Source: Burkholderia catarinensis
GTDB taxonomy: Bacteria; Pseudomonadota; Gammaproteobacteria; Burkholderiales; Burkholderiaceae
NCBI RefSeq assembly: GCF_001883705.2
Contig: NZ_MDEQ02000004.1
Location: 62,001-126,000 of the forward strand
Length of the DNA stretch: 64,000 nucleotides
Reading direction: 5' to 3'
Part shown: in pieces, positions 51,231 through 61,349 of the stretch
Layout: each line of letters opens with the position of its first letter
Numbering within the stretch: the stretch's first letter is position 1
Translations under genes and position numbers: made by a program
The notes under the pieces: generated by a model
Told to the model about the DNA's origin: nothing
What the model saw: the letters and a program-made list of their open reading frames with translations, nothing else
Database searches by the model: none

Positions 51231-52100
51231 ATGGCGATACCATACGGCCATTCTGATGAACCGAGTCGTATCGTAGTGGAAACTCCGCAGAACACCGCCG
51301 CGCCGTCCGAGCCGGGCGCGGCCTCGTCCCGGCCGCCGTCCGGCGGCTTTACGTCCACCCGCTTCGTGCTCGTCGAGCCGAGCCATCCCGGCAATGTCGG
51401 GGCGGCCGCCCGCGCGCTGAAGACGATGGGCTTCTCGCGTCTCGTGCTGGTCGCGCCGCGCGTGCCGCACGTGCAGAGCGACCCCGAGGCGATCGCGATG
51501 GCCAGCGGCGCGGACGATGTCCTCGCGTCCGCGCATGTCGTGCCGACGCTCGGTGAAGCGCTGTCCGGCGTTCACTGGTCGATCGCGCTGACTGCACGCA
51601 CCCGCGAATACGGGCCGCCGCGCCTGGCGCCGCGTGCTGCCGCCACGCAGGCGTGCGCGCAGGTCGGCACGGGCGATATCGCGCTCGTGTTCGGCAACGA
51701 GCGTACAGGCCTCGCGAACGAGCATGTCGAACAGTGCAGCGCGCTTGCACATATCCCGGCGAACCCGGCCTACAGCTCGCTGAACCTCGCACAGGCCGTG
51801 CAGGTGCTCGCGTACGAGCTGCGCGTCGCGTTTCTCGAGCAGGCGAGCGAGCTGTCGCCGCAACCGGCGGCCGAGGCCGGCACGCTCGCGCAGAGCGACG
51901 AGATCGAGCGGATGTACGTGCACCTCGAGAACGCGCTGATCGCGCTCGATTTCCTCGACCCGCGCAATCCGAAGAAACTGATGCCGCGGCTGCGGCGCCT
52001 GTTCGCGCGTACGGGCCTCGAGCGCGAAGATGTCAATATCCTGCGCGGCGTCGCGAAGCACATCCTGCTGAAAACGGGCAAACCGGACGGCGACGCGTAA
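51231..52100 (+). CDS. trmJ: tRNA (cytidine/uridine-2'-O-)-methyltransferase TrmJ
   Basis: 289 residues from ATG 51231; a GTG at 51276 would give 274, nearer the E. coli length (246), and the ribosome sites are weak for both. SpoU/TrmD-like knot fold with [36 protein letters not shown] and [17 protein letters not shown]. The C-terminal extension is helical (about 215-289). It methylates the 2'-O of residue 32 in tRNA. It is next to cysE. Confidence 0.93.
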   Translation: MAIPYGHSDEPSRIVVETPQNTAAPSEPGAASSRPPSGGFTSTRFVLVEPSHPGNVGAAARALKTMGFSRLVLVAPRVPHVQSDPEAIAMASGADDVLASAHVVPTLGEALSGVHWSIALTARTREYGPPRLAPRAAATQACAQVGTGDIALVFGNERTGLANEHVEQCSALAHIPANPAYSSLNLAQAVQVLAYELRVAFLEQASELSPQPAAEAGTLAQSDEIERMYVHLENALIALDFLDPRNPKKLMPRLRRLFARTGLEREDVNILRGVAKHILLKTGKPDGDA

Positions 52101-52411
52101 GCGGCCGGCGCACCGGCAACCGGGCGCTCAGGCGCAGCCTCAGCCTCAGCCTCAGCCGCCAGCCGCCAGCCGCCAGCCGCCAGCCGCCAGCCGCCGTGGC
52201 GCCGTTCGTTCCGCCTGGCCGAACATTCCGGGAACACCGCAGCAGCGAGCATTCCGCCCGAATACCCGCGCCGGCGGCGGGGTGAACGCCCGACCTCGTG
52301 CGGCGGTGCGCGACTGGCCCTACAATCGCCGGACGTCATAAGCAAATTACCCGGCGCGATAACGGCCGGTCATTGCCGGCGGTGCGCGCCGGCCTTTTCC
52401 CCGATCAGATC
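52101..52411 (+). other. trmJ-cysE spacer, no gene seen
   Basis: 311 bases containing the CAGCC-based repeats and the candidate cysE promoter box TACAAT (52321-52326), with no partner -35 box. No open frame with a ribosome site was found besides cysE. Confidence 0.5.
52135..52194 (+). repeat. Tandem repeat: 3 x CAGCCT then 6 x CAGCCGC
   Basis: Hexamer copies at 52135-52152 and heptamer copies at 52153-52194, all without error. It lies in the trmJ-cysE spacer, outside any gene. Copy number is likely to vary between strains. Confidence 0.95.
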
Positions 52412-53185
52412 ATGTTCACGAGACTGCGCGAAGACGTTGCAACGATTCGCGAGCGGGATCCCGCCGCTCGCAGTGCCTGGGAAGTACTGACCTGTTATCC
52501 GGGGCTGCATGCGCTCGTGCTGCACCGTTTCGCGCACGCATGCTGGCGTGCGAAGCGCTACTGGCTCGCGCGGTTCGCGTCGCAGGCCGGACGGTTCCTG
52601 ACGGGTATCGAAATTCACCCCGGCGCGACGATCGGCCGGCGCGTGTTCATCGATCACGGCATGGGTGTCGTGATCGGCGAGACGGCGATCATCGGCGACG
52701 ACTGCACGATCTATCAGGGCGTGACGCTGGGCGGCACGTCGCTCACGCGCGGCGCGAAGCGCCACCCGACGCTCGAGGCCGGTGTGATCGTCGGCGCGGG
52801 CGCGAAAGTGCTCGGCGGTTTCACGGTCGGCGCGGGCGCGAAGATCGGTTCGAACGCGGTCGTCGTCAAGCCGGTGCCGGCGGGCGGTACGGCGGTCGGC
52901 AATCCGGCGCGCATCGTGATGCCGGCGCAGCCGAAGCCGCAGCCCGAACGCGCAGCGTTCTGCGCATACGGGATCACGCCGAATGCCGACGATCCGATGT
53001 CGCTCGCGATTCATGGCCTGATCGATCACGCGGCGAAGGAAAGCCGCCGCGTCGACGAGATCGTCGCGGCGCTCGAGCGGCTCGGCACGCATCTTGAAAC
53101 GCTGCAGGGTGCCGATGCGGCGCGCCTCGACCTGCGCAGGCTGTCGGCGGTGCTGGAAGGAAAGGCGGTCGAACGCCAGGCGTAA
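52412..53185 (+). CDS. cysE: Serine O-acetyltransferase
   Basis: 257 residues from ATG 52412. N-terminal helical SATase region (about 1-65) and left-handed beta-helix (about 65-170) with the catalytic HGMGVVIGE motif and [16 protein letters not shown]. It makes O-acetylserine for cysteine synthesis. The C-terminal tail (about 175-257) is longer than in the E. coli core and does not end in the usual CysK-binding Ile. It lies downstream of trmJ and convergent with lpxH. Confidence 0.94.
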   Translation: MFTRLREDVATIRERDPAARSAWEVLTCYPGLHALVLHRFAHACWRAKRYWLARFASQAGRFLTGIEIHPGATIGRRVFIDHGMGVVIGETAIIGDDCTIYQGVTLGGTSLTRGAKRHPTLEAGVIVGAGAKVLGGFTVGAGAKIGSNAVVVKPVPAGGTAVGNPARIVMPAQPKPQPERAAFCAYGITPNADDPMSLAIHGLIDHAAKESRRVDEIVAALERLGTHLETLQGADAARLDLRRLSAVLEGKAVERQA

Positions 53186-53233
53186 GGCGATATGCGCCGA
53201 CGGCTGCCGGGCGGTGTGACGGCAGCGGCGGCG

Positions 53234-54034
53234 TCAGTCGAGCGGCATCGCGTGGATGCCTTCCGCGTCGACGCGCAGGTAGCCGCCGTGCGGCGTACCG
53301 TGGTCGAGATCCCAGTCGGGCAGCACCCAGCGTATGCCGCCCGGTTCGGCGTGGCACGCGGGGCGGTGCGTGTGGCCGTGAATGATCACGCCCGCGCGGC
53401 TTTTCCGGAACAGTGCGGCCACCCCTTCACGCGTAACGTCGTAGATCGCAGAAGCAGGGCGCATCCGGCCCGCTTCGCTGTTCGAACGCATGCGCTGTGC
53501 GAGCGCGCGGCGCCAGCGGAGCGGCCATACGAGAAACAGCCATTGCGCGACGCGGTTGCGTGCGAAGCGGCGGAACACCTGATAGCCGCGGTCGGCCGTG
53601 CATTGCGCGTCGCCGTGCGCGAGCACGATGCGCTGGCCGAATGCCATGACCAGCGAAGGGTCGGGCAGCAGCATCGCGCCGGCTGCCTTCATGAAGCGCC
53701 GGCCGAGCAGGAAGTCGCGGTTGCCGTGCATCACGTAGAGTGCGATCCCGCGCTCCGAGAACGTGTGCATCAGCGCGGCCATGCGTGCCGCGAACGGATC
53801 GTCGTCGAGTATGTCGTCGCCGATCCAGTATTCGAACAGGTCGCCGAGGATGAACACCGAGTCGGCGCTGTCGGCGGTGTATTTCACGAAATGCTCGAAC
53901 GCGGCGACCGTCTTCGGAATCGCTGCGCTCAGGTGCAGATCGGAGAGAATCAGGAACGGGCGTGCGGCTTGCGCGTATTCGCGCTCGCCCGGCACGCCCG
54001 CGGAGACGCTTCGCGGCGGACTCTCCTGCAACAT
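53234..54034 (-). CDS. lpxH: UDP-2,3-diacylglucosamine diphosphatase LpxH
   Basis: 266 residues from ATG 54034 with GGAGG 8 bases upstream. Calcineurin-like metal motifs SDLHLS, FILGDLFEYWIGDD, MHGNRDFLLG, AHGDAQCTAD and HGHTHRP. It removes UMP to give lipid X in lipid A synthesis, at the inner membrane face. ppiB precedes it on the same strand, as in many relatives. Confidence 0.96.
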   Translation of the reverse strand: MLQESPPRSVSAGVPGEREYAQAARPFLILSDLHLSAAIPKTVAAFEHFVKYTADSADSVFILGDLFEYWIGDDILDDDPFAARMAALMHTFSERGIALYVMHGNRDFLLGRRFMKAAGAMLLPDPSLVMAFGQRIVLAHGDAQCTADRGYQVFRRFARNRVAQWLFLVWPLRWRRALAQRMRSNSEAGRMRPASAIYDVTREGVAALFRKSRAGVIIHGHTHRPACHAEPGGIRWVLPDWDLDHGTPHGGYLRVDAEGIHAMPLD

Positions 54035-54057
54035 CGAAGTGCCTCCGTAACTGTGCG

Positions 54058-54549
54058 TCAGACCACGACGGCCTTCTCGATCACGACGTCGTCGGCCGGC
54101 ACGTCCTGGTGGAAACCAGCGTTGCCCGTCTTGACGCCCTTGATCTTGTCGACCACGTCCTGGCCTTCGACGACCTTGCCGAACACCGCGTAGCCCCAGC
54201 CCTGCGGCGTCGGCGACGAGTGGTTCAGGAAGTCGTTGTCGTTCACGTTGATGAAGAACTGGGCGGTCGCCGAGTGCGGATCGTTCGTGCGCGCCATTGC
54301 GACCGTGTAGTTGTCGTTCTTCAGGCCGTTGTTCGCCTCGTTGTCGATCGGCGCGTCGGTCGGCTTCTGCTTCAGGCCCGGCTCGAAGCCGCCGCCCTGG
54401 ATCATGAAACCGTTGATCACGCGATGGAACACGGTGCCGTCGTAGTGGCCCTTCTTCACGTAGTTCAGGAAGTTCTCGACCGACTTCGGTGCCTTTTCGG
54501 CGTCAAGTTCGAGCTTGATCACGCCGTGGTTCGTATGCAGTTCAACCAT
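54058..54549 (-). CDS. ppiB: Cytoplasmic peptidyl-prolyl cis-trans isomerase B (cyclophilin)
   Basis: 163 residues, no signal peptide. Cyclophilin motifs [33 protein letters not shown] and [17 protein letters not shown] precedes the ATG. It speeds proline isomerisation in folding proteins. It stands between lpxH and ppiA on the same strand. Confidence 0.95.
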   Translation of the reverse strand: MVELHTNHGVIKLELDAEKAPKSVENFLNYVKKGHYDGTVFHRVINGFMIQGGGFEPGLKQKPTDAPIDNEANNGLKNDNYTVAMARTNDPHSATAQFFINVNDNDFLNHSSPTPQGWGYAVFGKVVEGQDVVDKIKGVKTGNAGFHQDVPADDVVIEKAVVV

Positions 54550-54637
54550 GATGAATTCCTTCGGTGAGGCGGTTTAAATGGCACGCGGCCGGTCGTGCGA
54601 CGCAGCCGCGTGAGGCGCCGGACGTGCCGGCAGGTTC

Positions 54638-55213
54638 TTACTTCGAGACGATGCTGGCCGATTCGATCACGATCGGTTGCGCGGGCACGTCCTGCATCGG
54701 GCCGCGCGAGGTCGTCGCCACGCCTTCGATCTTCTTCACGACGTCGAGACCCGACACGACCTTGCCGAACACCGCGTAGCCGTTGCCGTCCGGGTTCGGG
54801 TAGTCGAGACCGTTATTGTCGACCGTGTTGATGAAGAACTGCGCGGTGGCCGAGTTCGGATCGCTCGTGCGCGCCATCGCGATCGTGCCCGTCAGGTTCT
54901 TCAGACCATTGCGGCTCTCCAGCGGGATCGGCGCGCGAGTCGGCTTCTCTTCGAAGTTGGCCTTGTAGCCGCCGCCCTGGATCATGAAGCCCTTGATCAC
55001 GCGATGGAAGATCGTGCCGTTGTACTGGCCGGCCTTCACGTAATCGAGGAAGTTGGCGACGGACTTCGGCGCCTTCTCCGGATAGAGCTCGACGCGGATG
55101 TCGCCCTGGGAGGTCTTCAGCTGCACGACGGGGTGCGCGGTAGCCGATTGCGCGAACGCGGGCGCAGTCGCGAGAAGGGCGGCGCCGCCAAGCGCCAGCA
55201 ACAGACGTTTCAT
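54638..55213 (-). CDS. ppiA: Periplasmic peptidyl-prolyl cis-trans isomerase A (cyclophilin)
   Basis: 191 residues from ATG 55213 with GAGGATC upstream. N-terminal signal peptide (about 1-22, ending AFA). Cyclophilin core [45 protein letters not shown] periplasmic copy of the neighbouring PpiB, about 60% similar by eye, probably from an old duplication. Confidence 0.94.
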   Translation of the reverse strand: MKRLLLALGGAALLATAPAFAQSATAHPVVQLKTSQGDIRVELYPEKAPKSVANFLDYVKAGQYNGTIFHRVIKGFMIQGGGYKANFEEKPTRAPIPLESRNGLKNLTGTIAMARTSDPNSATAQFFINTVDNNGLDYPNPDGNGYAVFGKVVSGLDVVKKIEGVATTSRGPMQDVPAQPIVIESASIVSK

Positions 55214-55252
55214 TGCGATCCTCAGGTTGGGAAGGAAAGGGGGCCGCGCCGC

Positions 55253-55975
55253 TTATCGCGACGGCGCGACGTACGGCGCCGCCAGTGCGCCCGACGGACC
55301 GTTGAACTGGAACGTCGGCGACATCGGCAGCGTGGTGGTGCTCACGTTCGCGGCTGCGCGGTCGGTGTAGTCGCGCGTGGCCGGCGTGACCGCGCGGGCG
55401 TTCGGCGCGGCCTTCGGCGGCGACACGATCTTCTGCAGGTCGGCGAGGCGCTGCGCGGTCGCGCCGCTCGTGCGGCCGAGCGATTGCGCACGCTTGTACG
55501 ACTCGGCGGCGAGGCGCAGGTAGAGATCGCCGAGGTTCTCGTACGCGAGCGAGTAGCTCGGGTTCGATTGCGTCGCCGTGACGAGCGCGGTGCGCGCTTC
55601 GTCGTAGCGGCCGTGCTTCGCGTAGAGCGCCGCGAGGTTGTTGTACGGCTCGGGCAGTTCGGGGTACGCCTGCGTGATCGCGACGAATTGCTGGATCGCG
55701 TCGTCGTCGCGGTTCAGGCGGGCCAGCACGGTGCCGCGCTTGAACTGCGCCTGCACGTCGTGCGGGTTCGACGCGATGCGCGCGTCGAGCTGCGCGAGCG
55801 CCTGCTTCCACTGCTTGCCGGCGATGGACGCGTCGACTTCGGGGGTGCCGTCGGCGGTGGCCGGGGCCTTCTGCGCGAGCGCCGCGGGAGCCGCGAAAAG
55901 CGTCAGCGCGACGCCCATGACGGTGGTCGCAACGAGGGTCGCAGCGCTCTGCGCGCGGCCGCGATGAGGTTTCAT
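55253..55975 (-). CDS. Tetratricopeptide-repeat exported protein
   Basis: 240 residues from ATG 55975 (MKPHRGRAQ...). Signal peptide about 1-35. TPR-like helices cover about 50-165, among them FKRGTVLARLNRDDDAIQQF, YNNLAALYAKHGRYDEARTAL and AYENLGDLYLRLAAESYKRA. The tail is Pro/Ala-rich and unstructured. It probably scaffolds periplasmic partners, possibly with PpiA, the next gene 39 bases away. No known symbol. Confidence 0.85.
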   Translation of the reverse strand: MKPHRGRAQSAATLVATTVMGVALTLFAAPAALAQKAPATADGTPEVDASIAGKQWKQALAQLDARIASNPHDVQAQFKRGTVLARLNRDDDAIQQFVAITQAYPELPEPYNNLAALYAKHGRYDEARTALVTATQSNPSYSLAYENLGDLYLRLAAESYKRAQSLGRTSGATAQRLADLQKIVSPPKAAPNARAVTPATRDYTDRAAANVSTTTLPMSPTFQFNGPSGALAAPYVAPSR

Positions 55976-55991
55976 AGGCGTAAATCGGAAT

Positions 55992-55997
55992 GTTATA
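55992..55997 (-). promoter_or_regulatory. Predicted -10 box of the TPR-ppiA-ppiB-lpxH operon
   Basis: TATAAC on the minus strand 17 bases before the TPR gene start. The overlapping plus-strand TATACT (55994-55999) may serve cysS, which begins 211 bases on. Confidence 0.4.
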
Positions 55998-56209
55998 CTC
56001 CGACCCATTCTAACAAAACGTCTGCGCGTTCCGGCGAGCGTCAGACAGTCTTTCTTTGCCTCTCGTGGCCGTCACCGCTGTGCTTGCAGCCTGACCGCCC
56101 CATGTGATATCGAGGACGCTCGGCCTGGCGCCGCAGCAGATGGTCCGTCCGTTTCGCATGCTGGGCTGGCTTCGCCAGGGCGGTTTCCTTCGGCTCACGG
56201 TTCATCTCT

Positions 56210-57607
56210 ATGGAATCACTGCGCATCTACAACACGCTCGCGCGTGACAAGCAAGTTTTCGTGCCGCGCCATTCCGGCGAAGTGCGGATGTACGTATGCG
56301 GGATCACCGTCTACGACTATTGTCACGTGGGCCACGCGCGCATGCTGGTCGTGTTCGACCTCGTCCAGCGCTGGTTGCGTGCGATCGGCTACCGGGTCAC
56401 GTATGTGCGCAACATCACCGACATCGACGACAAGATCATCCGCCGCGCGGTCGAGAACGGCGAGACGATCAAGTCGCTGACCGACCGGTTCATCGGCGCG
56501 ATGCACGAGGATGAAAGCGCGCTCGGCATCCAGCGGCCCGACCTCGAGCCGCGCGCGACGCAATTCATTCCGCAGATGCTCGGCATGATCGAGACGCTCG
56601 AGACGAACGGCTACGCGTACCAGGCGACCGACGGCGACGTCAATTACTCGGTGCGCAAGTTCGCGAACTACGGGAAGCTGTCGGGCAAGTCGCTCGACGA
56701 TCTCCGCGCGGGCGAGCGCGTCGCCGCGAACGACGCGAAGGAAGATCCGCTCGATTTCGTGTTGTGGAAACGCGCCAAGCCGGAAGATCCGGAAGGCGCG
56801 TCGTGGGCGTCGAAGTACGGGATGGGCCGCCCGGGCTGGCACATCGAGTGCTCGGCGATGGGCTGCACGCTGCTCGGCGATCATTTCGACATTCACGGCG
56901 GCGGGCAGGATCTGCAATTCCCGCACCACGAGAACGAGATCGCGCAGAGCGAAGGCGCGACCGGCCAGACGTTCGTCAACTACTGGATGCACAACGGCTT
57001 CGTGCAGGTCGACAACGAGAAGATGTCGAAATCGCTCGGCAACTTCTTCACGATCCGCGAAGTGCTCGAGCGGTACGACGCGGAAGTCATGCGCTTCTTC
57101 ATCGTGCGCACGCACTACCGTTCGCCGCTCCACTACAGCGACGTGCATCTCGACGATGCGCGCGCGTCGCTCACGCGTCTGTATACGGCGCTGAAGGATG
57201 TCGAGGTCGACACGCTCGCGCTCGACTGGAACGAGCCGCACGCGCAGCGATTCGCGGCCGCGATGAGCGACGACTTCAATACGCCGGTCGCGGTGGCGAC
57301 GCTGTTCGAGCTGGCGGGCGAGGTGAATCGCACGCGCGACGCGTCGCTCGCGCGGCAACTGAAGCAACTGGCGGGCCTGCTTGGCCTGCTGGGCCGCGAA
57401 CCGCGCACGTTCCTGCAGCAGGCGTCCGGCGCCGCGCAGGCGGGCGGGCTCGCTGCCGACGAGATCGAAGCGAAGATCGCCGCGCGTGTCGCGGCGAAGC
57501 AAGCGAAGGACTATGCCGAAGCGGACCGGATCCGGGCGGAACTGCTCGAGACCGGCATCGCACTTGAAGACAAACCGGGCGGATCGACCGAATGGCGTCG
57601 CGTATGA
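56210..57607 (+). CDS. cysS: Cysteinyl-tRNA synthetase
   Basis: 465 residues. Zinc and HIGH-type motif [30 protein letters not shown] and [10 protein letters not shown]-terminal anticodon-binding domain ends GSTEWRRV. It charges tRNA-Cys. It is divergent from the TPR-ppiA-ppiB-lpxH operon. Confidence 0.97.
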   Translation: MESLRIYNTLARDKQVFVPRHSGEVRMYVCGITVYDYCHVGHARMLVVFDLVQRWLRAIGYRVTYVRNITDIDDKIIRRAVENGETIKSLTDRFIGAMHEDESALGIQRPDLEPRATQFIPQMLGMIETLETNGYAYQATDGDVNYSVRKFANYGKLSGKSLDDLRAGERVAANDAKEDPLDFVLWKRAKPEDPEGASWASKYGMGRPGWHIECSAMGCTLLGDHFDIHGGGQDLQFPHHENEIAQSEGATGQTFVNYWMHNGFVQVDNEKMSKSLGNFFTIREVLERYDAEVMRFFIVRTHYRSPLHYSDVHLDDARASLTRLYTALKDVEVDTLALDWNEPHAQRFAAAMSDDFNTPVAVATLFELAGEVNRTRDASLARQLKQLAGLLGLLGREPRTFLQQASGAAQAGGLAADEIEAKIAARVAAKQAKDYAEADRIRAELLETGIALEDKPGGSTEWRRV

Positions 57608-57650
57608 GCGCGGTGCGTTCCACTGACCGATCCGTCAGGTAGGAGGCAAG

Positions 57651-58478
57651 ATGGCAACGGCTAGAAAAGCGCCGGTCAGGCGCGCGACCCTGGTCGCCGC
57701 GCGTCCGGCAGCGAAGCGCGTGCCGGCGGCGAAGGCGGACGCGACGCGCGCCGTGCCGAACGGCGCGCTCAACGGTCATGCGCAGCCGGCGGCCGCGCTG
57801 CCGGCCGCCGACGCGGCCCGCAAGACGCATGTGTCCGAAGCGGACGGCGAGGAGGTCGTCGTGCGTCCCGCATACTGGGACAAGGCGTGTGCGGACCTCG
57901 TCAAGCGCGACCGGATCCTGAAGAAACTGATTCCGAAGTTCGGTCCCGCGCATCTGGTGAAGCGCGGCGACCCGTTCGTCACGCTCGCGCGTTCGGTCGT
58001 CGGTCAGCAGATTTCGGTGCCGTCCGCGCAGTCGCTGTGGGCGCGTATCGAGGACGCCTGTCCGAAACTCGCGCCGCAGCCGGTGATCCGGCTCGGTGCG
58101 GACAAGCTGATCGCGTGCGGGCTGTCGAAGCGCAAGACGGAATACATCCTCGATCTCGCGCAGCATTTCGTGTCGGGCGCGCTGCACGTCGACAAATGGA
58201 CGTCGATGGACGACGAGGACGTGATCGCGGAACTCACGCAGATCCGCGGCATCAGCCGCTGGACGGCCGAGATGTTCCTGATCTTCAACCTGTCGCGGCC
58301 GGACGTGCTGCCGCTCGACGACCCGGGCCTGATCCGCGCGATCAGCGTCAATTACTTCAGCGGGGAACCCGTCACGCGCAGCGAAGCGCGCGAAGTCGCG
58401 GCCAACTGGGAACCGTGGCGCACCGTCGCGACCTGGTACATGTGGCGCAGCCTCGATGCGCCCGACGCCGACGCCTGA
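57651..58478 (+). CDS. DNA-3-methyladenine glycosylase II-like (HhH-GPD family)
   Basis: 275 residues. A basic, Ala-rich N-terminal tail (about 1-65) is followed by the HhH-GPD domain: SVVGQQISVPSAQSLW, then hairpin LTQIRGISRWTAEMFL and the catalytic Asp in LPLDDPGLIRA. It excises alkylated bases from DNA. The N-tail resembles DNA-binding tails on other Burkholderia repair enzymes. It is between cysS and accA. Confidence 0.9.
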   Translation: MATARKAPVRRATLVAARPAAKRVPAAKADATRAVPNGALNGHAQPAAALPAADAARKTHVSEADGEEVVVRPAYWDKACADLVKRDRILKKLIPKFGPAHLVKRGDPFVTLARSVVGQQISVPSAQSLWARIEDACPKLAPQPVIRLGADKLIACGLSKRKTEYILDLAQHFVSGALHVDKWTSMDDEDVIAELTQIRGISRWTAEMFLIFNLSRPDVLPLDDPGLIRAISVNYFSGEPVTRSEAREVAANWEPWRTVATWYMWRSLDAPDADA

Positions 58479-58581
58479 GTGGCGACTATCGGGTTTTAAA
58501 TATCAATAGTTGAGAGCCGGTTTTGAGCGTCGCCGGCGCGGGTAGAATACGCGCTGCCGCAAGACCCAAGGATTCGAACAC

Positions 58582-59553
58582 ATGAAGACCACGTTTCTGG
58601 ATTTCGAACAGCCGATTGCCGAACTTGAAGCCAAGATCGAAGAGCTGCGATTCGTGCAGGACGACTCGGCTGTCGATATTTCGGAAGAAATCGAGCGGCT
58701 GTCGAAGAAAAGCCAGCAACTGACGAAAGACCTCTACGCGAACCTGTCGCCGTGGCAGGTTTCGCAGATCGCGCGGCATCCGCAGCGCCCGTATACGCTC
58801 GATTACGTTGCGGAACTGTTTACCGATTTTCACGAGCTGCACGGCGACCGCGCATTCGCTGACGATCTGTCGATCGTTGGCGGTCTCGCGCGCTTCGGCG
58901 GCCATCCGTGCATGGTGATCGGCCATCAGAAGGGCCGCGACACGAAGGAGCGCGCGGCGCGCAACTTCGGGATGCCGCGTCCGGAAGGCTATCGCAAGGC
59001 CGAACGCCTGATGCGTCTCGCCGAGAAGTTCGGGCTGCCGATCTTCACGTTCGTCGACACGCCGGGCGCGTACCCGGGCATCGGCGCGGAAGAGCGCGGC
59101 CAGTCGGAGGCGATCGGCCGCAACCTGTACGTGATGGCCGAGCTGAAGACGCCGATCATCACGACGGTGATCGGCGAGGGCGGTTCGGGCGGCGCGCTCG
59201 CGATCGCCGTGGCCGACACCGTGATGATGCTGCAGTTCTCGACCTACTCGGTGATCTCGCCGGAAGGCTGCGCGTCGATCCTGTGGAAGAGCGCCGCGAA
59301 GGCGCCTGAAGCGGCGGAAGCGCTGGGCCTGACCGCGCATCGCCTGAAGGCGCTCGGCCTGATCGACAAGATCATCAACGAGCCGCTCGGCGGCGCGCAT
59401 CGCGATCCGAAGGGCATGGCTGCGTTGCTGCGCCGCGCGCTTGCCGATTCGCTGCGCCAGTTCCAGGGCATGAGCATCGACGCGGTGCGCGAGCGCCGCT
59501 TGGAGCGCCTGCTGGCCTACGGCAAGTTCAAGGAAACCACGCCGGGCGCATGA
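58582..59553 (+). CDS. accA: Acetyl-CoA carboxylase carboxyltransferase subunit alpha
   Basis: 323 residues, near the E. coli length (319). N-terminal helix pair ([17 protein letters not shown]...), crotonase-type core with [18 protein letters not shown] and [15 protein letters not shown]. It forms the carboxyltransferase with AccD and makes malonyl-CoA for fatty acids. A TAGAATAC box lies just upstream (58552-58559). tilS follows after 46 bases. Confidence 0.97.
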   Translation: MKTTFLDFEQPIAELEAKIEELRFVQDDSAVDISEEIERLSKKSQQLTKDLYANLSPWQVSQIARHPQRPYTLDYVAELFTDFHELHGDRAFADDLSIVGGLARFGGHPCMVIGHQKGRDTKERAARNFGMPRPEGYRKAERLMRLAEKFGLPIFTFVDTPGAYPGIGAEERGQSEAIGRNLYVMAELKTPIITTVIGEGGSGGALAIAVADTVMMLQFSTYSVISPEGCASILWKSAAKAPEAAEALGLTAHRLKALGLIDKIINEPLGGAHRDPKGMAALLRRALADSLRQFQGMSIDAVRERRLERLLAYGKFKETTPGA

Positions 59554-59599
59554 CCGGCCGCATGCTCAATTCGCGCGCCGCTGCGCGCGCGTCCATCTC

Positions 59600-61006
59600 G
59601 TGATCCCGCCGACTGAATTTTCCGCCGACCGCGTCGTACTCGACGCGGTCGGCGTTGCGCTTTCCGGCATGCCGTCCGATGCGCGCATCGCGATCGCTTA
59701 CAGCGGTGGCCTCGATTCGACGGTGCTGCTCGACGCGGCCGTGCGCGTCGCGGGCGCGTCACGCTGTGTCGCGCTGCACGTGCATCACGGCCTGAGTGCG
59801 AACGCCGACGCGTGGGTCGCGCATGCCGAAGCGAGTGCAGCCGCGCTCGGCGTCGAATTCGAATCGATGCGTGTCGACGTGCCGCGCGACAGCGGCCTCG
59901 GTATCGAGGCAACTGCGCGCGAGCGTCGCTACGCGGCGCTCGACGCGATGTGCGAACGCCACGGCGCGGCTGCGCTGTGGCTCGCGCAGCATGCGGACGA
60001 CCAGGCCGAGACCGTGCTGCTGCAGTTGTTGCGCGGCGCCGGGATCGCGGGACTGGCCGCGATGGCGCCGCGCTACCGTCCCGAGGGCGTGAGCGTCGAG
60101 CGTGTGCGTCCGTTGCTGCGACTGTTGCGCGCGCAACTTGAGCGCTATGCGACGCAGCACGCGCTCGCATGGATCGACGACGAATCGAACGTCGACACGC
60201 GCTATGCGCGCAATGCGCTGCGCATCGACGTGCTGCCGGCGCTGGCCGTGCATTTCCCGGGCTTTCGCGACGCGCTCGGCCGCGCGGCCCAGCATGCGGC
60301 CGCTGCGCAGCGGCTGCTCGACGATCTGGCCGAACTGGACTTCGCAGTCGCCGCGCGCGATGACGGACATGCGCTGTCGCGCGAGTCGCTGGTCGCGTTC
60401 GACGACACGCGCGGCGCGAACCTGCTGCGTTTCTGGATGCGCCGGCTCGGCTTGCCGGGCGCGTCGGCCGCCCGGCTCGCCAACATGATGCGGCAGTTGC
60501 GTGCCGCGCACGACGCGCATGCGCTGCGTGTCGATCATGCGGGGCAGTGCCTGCGGCTCTATCGCGACGTCATCTACTGGGAAGCAGGCGACAGCAGCGA
60601 ACCGGCCGACGACGGTACGGGGACGCCGCACCCGGAATCGACGCTCGGGTGGGACGGGCAGGACGTCTGGCACCTGCCGGGATGGCGCGGCACGTTCGTG
60701 TTTGCGCTGGCCGACGCGGGAAGCGCCGGCGCGGTGCCGGAGGCGCTGCTGCGCGGTGCACGGCTCGCGGCGCGCGCCCGCGCGGGTGGCGAGCGGATGC
60801 GCACGTCGCCGGGCGGCCCGGGCCGCACGCTGAAGAATCTGTTCCAGGAGCGCGGTGTGCCGGCATGGCAGCGTGACGTGCCGCTGCTGTTCGTGGGCGA
60901 CCGGCTGATCTACGTGCCGCGCCTTGGCGTGAACCGCGACGGCGGCTTGTCCGGCGATGGCGCGTGGCGCCGGATCGAGTGGCGTCCCGACCTGCTGATC
61001 GCGTAA
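59600..61006 (+). CDS. tilS: tRNA(Ile)-lysidine synthetase TilS
   Basis: 468 residues from GTG 59600. PP-loop IAYSGGLDSTVLL (about 34-46), then LAQHADDQAETVLLQLLRG and the C-terminal TilS domains near 260-330 and 390-460 (GPGRTLKNLFQERGVPAWQRD). It adds lysine to C34 of tRNA-Ile(CAU), changing codon reading to AUA. The accA-tilS-lysC order is common in this genus. Confidence 0.95.
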   Translation: MIPPTEFSADRVVLDAVGVALSGMPSDARIAIAYSGGLDSTVLLDAAVRVAGASRCVALHVHHGLSANADAWVAHAEASAAALGVEFESMRVDVPRDSGLGIEATARERRYAALDAMCERHGAAALWLAQHADDQAETVLLQLLRGAGIAGLAAMAPRYRPEGVSVERVRPLLRLLRAQLERYATQHALAWIDDESNVDTRYARNALRIDVLPALAVHFPGFRDALGRAAQHAAAAQRLLDDLAELDFAVAARDDGHALSRESLVAFDDTRGANLLRFWMRRLGLPGASAARLANMMRQLRAAHDAHALRVDHAGQCLRLYRDVIYWEAGDSSEPADDGTGTPHPESTLGWDGQDVWHLPGWRGTFVFALADAGSAGAVPEALLRGARLAARARAGGERMRTSPGGPGRTLKNLFQERGVPAWQRDVPLLFVGDRLIYVPRLGVNRDGGLSGDGAWRRIEWRPDLLIA

Positions 61007-61349
61007 CGGCGGGCAGGCTTCCGGCGGCGCGATGGCGCGCCCATTTTCACCATTTGGTAAACAGCGCCGGAACGGTTGTAGGGACGGCGGGCGGCTTGTC
61101 AAGCGGGCTTCTATCGGGTACGCTCAGTCGTTTGCTCGGCTCGATTTTTGAGCGATTTGTGCAGGTTTTCCGCGTGACGTACCCGGTTTGCGCGGCCTGA
61201 TCGGCCTTCCGGGCAAAATCCGTCACGCTTGCGCGTTGCGTCCCAGCCGTCCCCCTCGTCGTCCGTCCACAGCCACAAGCCGCGTGACCGAACGGCTACA
61301 CGGCCTGCCCAGCGCGCCCGTGCGGTTTCTCCTCCAGTTCAGAACGACA
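61007..61349 (+). other. tilS-lysC spacer; no gene seen
   Basis: 343 bases. A GC hairpin GGCGCG-ATGG-CGCGCC (61026-61041) followed by CATTTT could end tilS, weakly. A possible lysC promoter is TTGTCA (61096-61101) with TACGCT 17 bases on. No lysine riboswitch fold was recognised. Confidence 0.4.

Noticed and set aside
52135-52194. CAGCC repeats as a possible CRISPR array
   Set aside because: Units are 6-7 bases with no spacers between; simple tandem repeat.
61188-61349. In-frame upstream extension of lysC
   Set aside because: The 54 added residues are Arg/Pro/Ser-rich without kinase similarity; [10 protein letters not shown] is the normal start.
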